Shown here in pieces: positions 26,424-32,112 of a stretch of 64,000 bases of DNA (the first letter of the stretch is position 1; every line of letters starts with the position of its first letter). Source of the stretch: Rhodococcus sp. KRD162. GTDB lineage: Bacteria > Actinomycetota > Actinomycetes > Mycobacteriales > Mycobacteriaceae. Made by a program: the position numbers and the translations under genes. The notes beneath the pieces were generated by a model that was not told where the DNA came from, ran no database searches, and was given only the letters and a program-made list of their open reading frames with translations. The stretch covers positions 184,499-248,498 of the forward strand of contig NZ_JABFAU010000013.1 of assembly GCF_017168335.1 (NCBI RefSeq), given 5' to 3'.

Positions 26424-26792
26424 ATGACCGACAATCGAACTATCACTCGCACGGAGTACACCGAACCGGGGCGTACGCATCAGCGCCCCGACGGGCGCGG
26501 TGCCGCTTCGCTCACCGCAGCACTGCTCGCCTTCGTTCTCACACCCGTGCTGGTGATCTTTCCGTTCGCCGGCTTCGTCCCGGTCGCGCTCGCCGCAACC
26601 GGCGTCGTTCTGGGGTGGCGGGCGACGCGGCGCACTGCAACCGGGGTCGCGCGCACGGGATTCGTCCTGTCGATGATCGTGTTGTGCGTATCCGTGGCGG
26701 CGGCCGCCCTGTGGATCTTCTTCGTGGTCAATCCGTCGATCGCTCAGTACGGTGAGCTGCACGACGCGGTGAGCAACATCTTCTCCAGTTGA
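26424..26792 (+). CDS. DUF4190-type small membrane protein
   Basis: 122-residue protein with a polar N-terminus of about 28 residues and two or three membrane helices (ALLAFVLTPVLVIFPFAGFV and FVLSMIVLCVSVAAAALWIF). The motif between them, VALAATGVVLGWRATRRTATG, ending ARTGFVLS, resembles DUF4190. A ribosome site GAAAGGAG precedes ATG 26424. It follows the ABC genes by 25 bases and is probably the last gene of that operon. Function unknown. Confidence 0.7.
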   Translation: MTDNRTITRTEYTEPGRTHQRPDGRGAASLTAALLAFVLTPVLVIFPFAGFVPVALAATGVVLGWRATRRTATGVARTGFVLSMIVLCVSVAAAALWIFFVVNPSIAQYGELHDAVSNIFSS

Positions 26793-26867
26793 TCCGACAA
26801 CGTCTCGGCGATTCGCGGGGCCTGCTCGAAAACACTACGGACCACCTGGTCCCGTTATCATCGCCGC

Positions 26868-28088
26868 ATGATGCTCACCACTGGATCCGAGCAACACCGC
26901 GTCCGAGCCATCGGACGCGGTGTTCTCTGCTTCGGCATCCTTTCCTATACGGGAGCGGTCTCGGTAGGCGTGTACTGGCGCGGTACGACGACAGTTCTCT
27001 TGATGGCCATTGCACTGGGCCTGTGTCTGCCATGGTTGTTCGCGCATCGCCATCCGCTGCGGTCCTTCGCCGTGATGTCGGCTGCCGGCACCGTCCAGTT
27101 GATCGAAGGTTTCGGCCCGATCCCGGCGAATCTCATGTTGCTGGCCGGGGTGTACGCGGTGGCAGCACACGCCCCACGCCGTGCGGCACTGCTGTGTGCG
27201 GCAGCCGTCGTGGCGGGCGCGGTAATTGCCGCGATCCGGTGGGGTGAGACGTTCGCGGCATCTGCAGTGCCACTCTCGGCCATCGGGACGACGACCGTCG
27301 CGGTGTGGCTGTGGGGCACCCATACCGCCTTACGTCGTGTGCACGACGAAACTCTGCGTACCCGTGCCGACCAACTCGAACGCGAGCAGGACCATTTGGC
27401 GCAGATAGCCGCAGCAGAAGAACGTGCCCGCATCGCGCGCGACCTTCATGACGTGATCTCACACAGTCTGGCCGGCATCCTCACCATGTCCGAGGGAACG
27501 TTGCGGTCATCCCCCGAACTGGCGGAAGAACACAAGAATTCGCTCCGCATGATCAACACCCATTGTCGTGATTCGCTTTCCGAGTTCCGAAAGTTGCTCA
27601 AGCTGCTCCGAGACGAACCAGCGGACATGACGCGCACCTCGCCCGTCGTGTCGAATCTCGAGTTCCTGGTCGAATCGGCCGCGTCCGATACCGTCGCCAC
27701 GGATTTGACTGTGGAGGGCCGTCATTGCGAGCTGCCACCAACGGTGCAGGAAGCCGTCTACAGAATCGTGCAGGAGTCGTTGACCAACGTTCGCAAACAT
27801 GCCGGTACCTCGGTGACCAAGGTGACTGCATCGGTCGACGTCACCGCGGAGAACGTGAAAGTCGAAGTCAGTGACGACGGTGACGGGTCGGCTGCCGAAG
27901 TGGGTGCCGCAGAGTGCACTACGGACGGCTTCGGGCTACTCGGTATGCGCGAGCGCGTCGATTCCCTGCGCGGAACACTGTTCGCCGAGTCGCCGCCCGA
28001 CGGCGGATTCGTCGTTCGGGCAACGATTCCTCTCAGCTCCGACGATCGCAGCTCGAACAACCGGTATGTTCGCACCAGAAACAACTGA
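26868..28088 (+). CDS. Two-component sensor histidine kinase, NarL-partner type (system 2)
   Basis: 406-residue membrane kinase, similar in plan to the kinase at 22105 but clearly diverged. Hydrophobic segments fill residues 20-150; the HisKA_3 box is EERARIARDLHDVISHSLAGI with His194. The HATPase domain has YRIVQESLTNVRKHAGTSVT, VSDDGDGS and GFGLLGMRERVDSL. Two ATG codons abut (26868, 26871). TTATCAT about 12 bases upstream may be a -10 element for a nearly leaderless message. The response regulator follows after 34 bases. It ends facing the lasso-peptide cluster and is a candidate regulator of it. Confidence 0.9.
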   Translation: MMLTTGSEQHRVRAIGRGVLCFGILSYTGAVSVGVYWRGTTTVLLMAIALGLCLPWLFAHRHPLRSFAVMSAAGTVQLIEGFGPIPANLMLLAGVYAVAAHAPRRAALLCAAAVVAGAVIAAIRWGETFAASAVPLSAIGTTTVAVWLWGTHTALRRVHDETLRTRADQLEREQDHLAQIAAAEERARIARDLHDVISHSLAGILTMSEGTLRSSPELAEEHKNSLRMINTHCRDSLSEFRKLLKLLRDEPADMTRTSPVVSNLEFLVESAASDTVATDLTVEGRHCELPPTVQEAVYRIVQESLTNVRKHAGTSVTKVTASVDVTAENVKVEVSDDGDGSAAEVGAAECTTDGFGLLGMRERVDSLRGTLFAESPPDGGFVVRATIPLSSDDRSSNNRYVRTRNN

Positions 28089-28122
28089 TCGCCATCAGCT
28101 GACTCGATCCTTCGGGGGGACA

Positions 28123-28788
28123 ATGATTCGCACTGTCATCGTCGACGACAGTGAACTGTTCCGAGCTGGGCTGCGAATGATCGTCGAGTCCGGCAGCGGA
28201 ACGACCGTCGTCGGCGAAGCAACGAACGGGATCGACGCAGTTTCCCTGGTCGAGAGCTTGCCGGGTGAGATCGACGTGGTCTTGATGGACATCGACATGC
28301 CCGGACTGAACGGAGTGGACGCCACTGCGCGGATCCTCGACCTCGACGCGCCTCCCAAGATCCTCATTGTCACGACATACGCGGTGGACAACCTGGCGTA
28401 CAACGCCATCATGGCGGGGGCGAGCGGATTCTTGCTCAAGGACACTCCGCCCGACGCACTTCTGTCCGCCATCGAGGCCACTCACCGCGGCACTGGGGTC
28501 GTCTCGCCGCAAATGACTCGGCAACTGCTGTGCTCGGTATCCCCGCAACGTGCCGGTATTCCCGCCGACGATTCCGTTCGGCGTCGCTGGGAGTCGCTGA
28601 CGGACCGCGAACGTGACGTACTCGAGGCAATCGCACAGGGACTGAACAATTCCGAAATCGCGGACAAGCTGTTCATCGCGGAGGTTACCGTCAAGACACA
28701 CGTGGGGCGGGTACTGCGCAAACTCGATGTTCGCGACCGAATTCAATGCGTGGTGTTCGCCCACACTGCGGGTTTGGTCTCGGACTGA
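28123..28788 (+). CDS. NarL/LuxR-type response regulator (system 2)
   Basis: 221-residue regulator, ATG 28123 behind GGGGGGA. Receiver phosphorylation site Asp56 (VVLMDIDMPGLNG), switch Thr in IVTTYA, Lys in FLLKDTP. The LuxR helix-turn-helix is LTDRERDVLEAIAQGLNNSE followed by IAEVTVKTHVGRVLRKLD. Its stop lies 10 bases from the stop of the convergent ABC permease of the lasso cluster. The target is not visible directly; the adjacent cluster and the system 1 ABC genes are the candidates. Confidence 0.92.
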   Translation: MIRTVIVDDSELFRAGLRMIVESGSGTTVVGEATNGIDAVSLVESLPGEIDVVLMDIDMPGLNGVDATARILDLDAPPKILIVTTYAVDNLAYNAIMAGASGFLLKDTPPDALLSAIEATHRGTGVVSPQMTRQLLCSVSPQRAGIPADDSVRRRWESLTDRERDVLEAIAQGLNNSEIADKLFIAEVTVKTHVGRVLRKLDVRDRIQCVVFAHTAGLVSD

Positions 28789-28798
28789 CGGAGTGTGA

Positions 28799-29626
28799 TC
28801 ACTCGGCACGCGAGGAGACGGCTCCGGATATCTTGGCACCCGCATCGCGCCGTGCCGCGCGCCGGAGCACGAACACCGCCGCGATGCATCCGACGACGCT
28901 CCAAGCACCGAGAACCAATGCGGTCTCGGCCAGGTGCCACCGCCCACCGATCTCCGAAGCGGCTGCGGCATCACCGAGGAGAGCAGCGCGCAGGGCCTGG
29001 CCCAGCCAGTAGAGCGGAGTCGCCTGTCCGATCGCCTGCATCCAGGACGCCTGGTTCGCCAGCGGGTACAACACGCCGGACACGCTCACCAGCGCCATGA
29101 GCAGAAGCGATACGAAACTCAGGTTCCGCGGGTTCTTGACGAGCGAACCCAGGATCGCTCCGAACGGCAGAGTAGCCGTCATGCCGAGGGGCAGAATCCA
29201 CACAAGGTTTGCTAGTTCGATCGGATCGGCCGAGACGAACTGCCCGAACAGCACACTCGCTCCGATCAGTACGACGCAGAAGGTGATGAACGTGAGGGCC
29301 ACCTGGCTGCTGATCTTGCCGACGAGATAGGTGTGAATACCGTAGGGCAAAGATTTCACGCGCAGCAGACTTCCGTCCTCCCGCTCGGCGATGAGGTTGG
29401 TGGCCAACCCCATCAGTCCGCTGAACAGCACGTTGATCGCGAGCACTCCGGGGATGGCGAAACTACCGAGCGAGGTTCCGGAGCCCGACACCTCCACTCC
29501 TCGAAGGAAATACATGACGATCAGAGCGATGCACGGAAAGAAGATGTAGTTGAGGACGAGGGTAAGGCTCTGTCTGAATTCGATCAGCCCGCGGCCGAGA
29601 CCGAGACGGACGGTATCAATGAGCAT
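28799..29626 (-). CDS. ABC-2 type export permease of the lasso cluster
   Basis: 275-residue integral membrane protein with six helices, of the DrrB/NodJ-like ABC-2 type (FAIPGVLAINVLFSGLMGLA, AEREDGSLLRVKSLPYG, VSGVLYPLANQASWMQAIGQ). ATG 29626 is chosen since GAAAGG lies 12 bases upstream and it overlaps the ATPase gene by 11 bases, giving translational coupling. It is the last gene of the minus-strand lasso operon and, with 29616-30611, should export the mature peptide and possibly give self-protection. Confidence 0.85.
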   Translation of the reverse strand: MLIDTVRLGLGRGLIEFRQSLTLVLNYIFFPCIALIVMYFLRGVEVSGSGTSLGSFAIPGVLAINVLFSGLMGLATNLIAEREDGSLLRVKSLPYGIHTYLVGKISSQVALTFITFCVVLIGASVLFGQFVSADPIELANLVWILPLGMTATLPFGAILGSLVKNPRNLSFVSLLLMALVSVSGVLYPLANQASWMQAIGQATPLYWLGQALRAALLGDAAAASEIGGRWHLAETALVLGAWSVVGCIAAVFVLRRAARRDAGAKISGAVSSRAE

Positions 29627-30611
29627 GGAAGAGCACCTTTCCTTCATCTGGACTCGGATCGAGCTCCGCGGCAACGGGATCGGCACTTCGAATCATGTGC
29701 AGGTAGGCGTCCTGCAAATTCAGTGGCCGGACGACGAGATCGGTCACCTGGGAGCCCCCCGAGGCCAACAGTTCACGCACGAACTCGGTGGCGTTGTCGA
29801 CCGTCGCCGTCTGCGAACGTCCACGGAGCCGGTACGACACCGCGGTACCCCAGGCGTACCGGCGGGCGAGCTGCTCGGTGGTTCCACGCGCGACGACACG
29901 TCCATCTACCAGAATCGCCACCGAATCTGCGAGAAGCTCGGCCTCGACCAGATCGTGGGTGGTCAGTACGACGGCCGTTCGCCGCGTGCGGGTGATCGAC
30001 CCGATGAGTTCGTGAAAGTCCTGGCGCGCTTCGGGATCGAACCCGACTGTCGGTTCGTCCAAGAACAACAGCTCGGGATTTCCGACGAGTCCGATCGCGA
30101 CGTCGAGACGACGCCGTTGGCCTCCGGAGAGTCGACCGACCTTGGTCTGTGCTCGGTCGGTCAGACCGACAGCATCCAGTAACTCGTCCGTGTCGTATGG
30201 CAGTCGGCCACCCGACGGCCCGAGTACCCGATAATGCTGTGCGAAGTGCAGCAACAACTCTCGAACTTTCCATCGACGATGATCACGCCATGACTGCAAC
30301 ACGACACCGATGCGCGACTGCCATTCTTCGTCGCCGTGGGCGGGATCGACTCCCAACACACGCACGTACCCACTCGACCGGCGGCGAATTCCCTCGAGAA
30401 TCTCGATGGTGGTCGTCTTACCCGCGCCGTTCGGCCCGAGCAATGCAACCACTTCGCCCGCCTCGACACGAAGATCGACCCCGGTCAACACATCGATCGA
30501 CCCGTAGCGCATCCGAACGTCCCTGGCCTCGAGGGCCGGTACGTCGGATCGGTTCGGGTATACGGATGTGCCAACGGAATCGCTCGACTGCCCGTGCAGT
30601 GCCATCGTCAT
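29616..30611 (-). CDS. ABC export ATPase of the lasso cluster (DrrA/CcmA type)
   Basis: 331-residue ATPase. ATG 30611 follows GTAGAAGGAGCGTCG; longer frames upstream only run through the precursor genes. Walker A is LLGPNGAGKTTTIEILEG, signature RLSGGQRRRLDVAIGL and Walker B ELLFLDEPTVGFDPEAR, then TTHDLVEAE. It is not fused to a membrane domain, unlike many lasso-peptide D proteins, in which membrane and ATPase halves are one chain. A strong RNA stem (30673-30706) separates it from the precursor genes, which may lower its expression relative to them. Confidence 0.87.
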   Translation of the reverse strand: MTMALHGQSSDSVGTSVYPNRSDVPALEARDVRMRYGSIDVLTGVDLRVEAGEVVALLGPNGAGKTTTIEILEGIRRRSSGYVRVLGVDPAHGDEEWQSRIGVVLQSWRDHRRWKVRELLLHFAQHYRVLGPSGGRLPYDTDELLDAVGLTDRAQTKVGRLSGGQRRRLDVAIGLVGNPELLFLDEPTVGFDPEARQDFHELIGSITRTRRTAVVLTTHDLVEAELLADSVAILVDGRVVARGTTEQLARRYAWGTAVSYRLRGRSQTATVDNATEFVRELLASGGSQVTDLVVRPLNLQDAYLHMIRSADPVAAELDPSPDEGKVLFHAH

Positions 30612-30672
30612 CGACGCTCCTTCTACGTTGTTGCCACAACAGTTGGGTACGACTCGGAATCGGATCCCGGAC

Positions 30673-30706
30673 CGGCGACCCGGCACATGATCGTGCCGGG
30701 TCGCCG
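30673..30706 (-). promoter_or_regulatory. Strong stem-loop between precursor genes and exporter genes
   Basis: Two perfect 14-base arms (CGGCGACCCGGCAC at 30673-30686 and its complement at 30693-30706) enclose a 6-base loop. On the transcribed minus strand the stem lies 14 bases after the last precursor stop and 62 bases before the exporter start. There is no following T-run, so it may be a leaky terminator or a 3' stabiliser that raises precursor mRNA over transporter mRNA. Confidence 0.65.
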
Positions 30707-30720
30707 TACCGGGTGCAGTG

Positions 30721-30843
30721 TCACTCCTTGGAGTGATCCTCGAACGGCAGGATCGCTTCGGTGTGCGGACCGATGAACTCTCCGGTCTCGTCCTGGAAAC
30801 GGCCCAGATCCGCAACAGCAGGTGTTTCGTATGGCTTGTTCAC
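30721..30843 (-). CDS. Lasso-peptide precursor, copy 3
   Basis: 40-residue precursor, GTG 30843, with GAGGAG upstream. The leader begins VNKPYETPAVADLGRFQDET and carries the lasso leader signature Y5-x2-P8-x-V10-x3-G14-x-F16-x3-T20, which is recognised by the RRE protein. By alignment with known precursors in which this Thr is at -2, the core is EFIGPHTEAILPFEDHSKE, whose Glu8 can close an 8-residue ring with the N-terminal amine. If cleavage is after Thr, the core starts at Gly and the ring is Gly1-Glu9. It has no Cys. Except for the first two codons and one silent base, it is identical to the copy at 30903-31025. Confidence 0.88.
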   Translation of the reverse strand: MNKPYETPAVADLGRFQDETGEFIGPHTEAILPFEDHSKE

Positions 30844-31019
30844 GATGGAACTCCTCGCTGAATTGTAGAGATGTTTCGAATTGTTCTATGTGACTGACGG
30901 ATTCACTCCTTGGAGTGATCCTCGAACGGCAGGATCGCTTCGGTGTGCGGACCGATGAACTCTCCGGTCTCGTCCTGGAAACGGCCCAGATCTGCAACAG
31001 CAGGTGTTTCGTATGGCTT
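30721..31019. repeat. Tandem 117-bp direct repeat (precursor duplication)
   Basis: Bases 30721-30837 and 30903-31019 match at 116 of 117 positions; the single difference is C at 30811 against T at 30993, a silent change in an Ala codon. The unit covers all but the first two codons of each precursor. The spacing is 182 bases and the flanks differ, so the duplication is recent or maintained by gene conversion. Confidence 0.95.
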
Positions 31020-31025
31020 CGACAT
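30903..31025 (-). CDS. Lasso-peptide precursor, copy 2
   Basis: 40-residue precursor, ATG 31025, preceded by a very strong ribosome site (GGAAAGGAGGTG). The sequence starts MSKPYETPAVADLGRFQDET and continues into the same predicted core as copy 3, EFIGPHTEAILPFEDHSKE. The leader signature and the ring-forming Glu are the same. The last codons and stop form the exact palindrome TCACTCCAAGGAGTGA. It lies 57 bases after the first precursor and 59 before the third; each has its own ribosome site. Confidence 0.9.
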   Translation of the reverse strand: MSKPYETPAVADLGRFQDETGEFIGPHTEAILPFEDHSKE

Positions 31026-31082
31026 GCGCGTTACACCTCCTTTCCGAGGTTGATCAGGCCGCGATGTTCGCGGCGTCGACGA

Positions 31083-31202
31083 TCAGTTCTTGCGATCCGC
31101 GATCGGGTTCCAGCCCTCGGCCTGGCCACCGATGCCGAAACCTGTCTCGTCCTGGAAGCTACCCAGGTCGACGATGGTCGGGGCTTGGTAATCCTCGGTC
31201 AT
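31083..31202 (-). CDS. Lasso-peptide precursor, copy 1 (distinct core)
   Basis: 39-residue precursor, ATG 31202, behind GCGAAAGGAGGTG. The leader MTEDYQAPTIVDLGSFQDET has the same signature (Y5, P8, I10, G14, F16, T20). The predicted core is different, FGIGGQAEGWNPIADRKN, but keeps Ile3, Gly4 and the ring Glu8 in the same register as copies 2 and 3. A start at Gly21 would give a Gly1-Glu9 ring instead. No Cys, so no disulfide class. It is the first precursor downstream of the leader peptidase gene (145-base gap, which could hold an extra promoter). Confidence 0.9.
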   Translation of the reverse strand: MTEDYQAPTIVDLGSFQDETGFGIGGQAEGWNPIADRKN

Positions 31203-31347
31203 GTGTCACACCTCCTTTCGCATACTCAGGGATCGGTCGATTCACTCCGGGGCCCGTATCGAGTCCTCCGGTACGGGATCGACGGCGGTCGACGGCGCGG
31301 TCGACGTCCGACGTCCCGAGTTCATGAGGCGCAGCCTGGAGTCCAGC

Positions 31348-31785
31348 TCACACAGACTGCGGCAGCATCGATTTCGAGGAGACGGAGAAGAATGTCGAGA
31401 AGTCGGACTTGGCCATCGGTTCATCGACTATCACTCCGTCGACCTCGATCCACGCATGGGCGGTGAACGGCGGCGACGAGAGCACGCCCACGCACCATTG
31501 TGGCCACGTGCCTCGTGCACGGCACACCAACACCGTCGCAAGGGAGCGAGGCAGACAAGCCGATCCACCTCTGCTGTAGGGGCTGGCGGTCAGGACTGCA
31601 TCGCGAGCCAGACGAGCCTCCTCGTAGGTCGCCGGCCGAGCGCCGGTTGCGATCCGTTCGAGGAACGAACGCAGGACATTCGGAGGCATTCGACTCAGGC
31701 CCTTGGCGATTCCGACGCTCGCCTTGATGCCGAGAGTGGGGAGCGGACCGAGGGTCGAAGGAATGTGTGGCAGTACGTCACTCAC
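31348..31785 (-). CDS. Lasso-peptide leader peptidase (B2, transglutaminase-like)
   Basis: 145-residue protease of the transglutaminase-like B2 family that removes the leader. The catalytic Cys77 is in GGSACLPRSLATVLVCRARG, His110 in FTAHAWIEVDG and the acidic residue is probably Asp116. GTG 31785 overlaps the stop of the RRE gene by 4 bases, the usual coupling of B1 and B2. The upstream ATG at 31833 in the same frame would add 16 residues inside the RRE gene. Together with B1 and the cyclase it defines the cluster as lasso rather than another peptide class. Confidence 0.92.
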   Translation of the reverse strand: MSDVLPHIPSTLGPLPTLGIKASVGIAKGLSRMPPNVLRSFLERIATGARPATYEEARLARDAVLTASPYSRGGSACLPRSLATVLVCRARGTWPQWCVGVLSSPPFTAHAWIEVDGVIVDEPMAKSDFSTFFSVSSKSMLPQSV

Positions 31786-32075
31786 AGCAGACCGACCCCT
31801 TCGAGTTGACGGTAGGCAGCGTCGACGTCGCATCTCGCCAGTGCCGGGTCGATGGCGAACGTGTCGACCAACGCCGCGGCCGCGTCCTCGCGACTGCCAC
31901 CCTCACGCAGGCAACGTGACACGATCAGCGCACTGTCGTTGAGGTGCCAGTACCGGCCGGCTGCACCGTCGAGAACGACGTGACCGTACTCGGTTGCCAC
32001 CGTGTCGAGGTGCCTCGTCCTGCTGGAACGACCCGAGTTTCGCTGCGCAGCAGTGTCCTTGGTCCTCCAGAACAT
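31782..32075 (-). CDS. PqqD-like RiPP recognition element (lasso B1)
   Basis: 97-residue protein consisting of a basic N-terminus and a PqqD/RRE winged-helix fold: VATEYGHVVLDGAAGRYWHL, NDSALIVSRCLREG and the C-terminal helix DVDAAYRQLEGVGLL. It should bind the precursor leader through the Y-P-V/I-G-F motif and deliver it to the B2 peptidase. ATG 32075 has AAAGGAGAAACCT upstream and lies 37 bases after the cyclase stop. Confidence 0.92.
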   Translation of the reverse strand: MFWRTKDTAAQRNSGRSSRTRHLDTVATEYGHVVLDGAAGRYWHLNDSALIVSRCLREGGSREDAAAALVDTFAIDPALARCDVDAAYRQLEGVGLL

Positions 32076-32112
32076 AGGTTTCTCCTTTGTCGATAGAGCC
32101 GGGATGGATCGA

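Noticed and set aside
30721-31202. Lanthipeptide, thiopeptide or graspetide precursor
   Set aside because: Cores have no Cys and there is no LanM/LanB, YcaO or ATP-grasp gene. The neighbouring RRE, B2 peptidase and Asn-synthetase-like cyclase specify lasso chemistry.
30616-31466. Longer open frames through the precursor region on both strands (for example minus 30623-30997 and plus 30915-31466)
   Set aside because: They repeat because of the duplicated precursor, have no ribosome sites, and read as Arg/Ser-rich shadow sequence. The three short frames with strong ribosome sites and a conserved leader motif explain the region.
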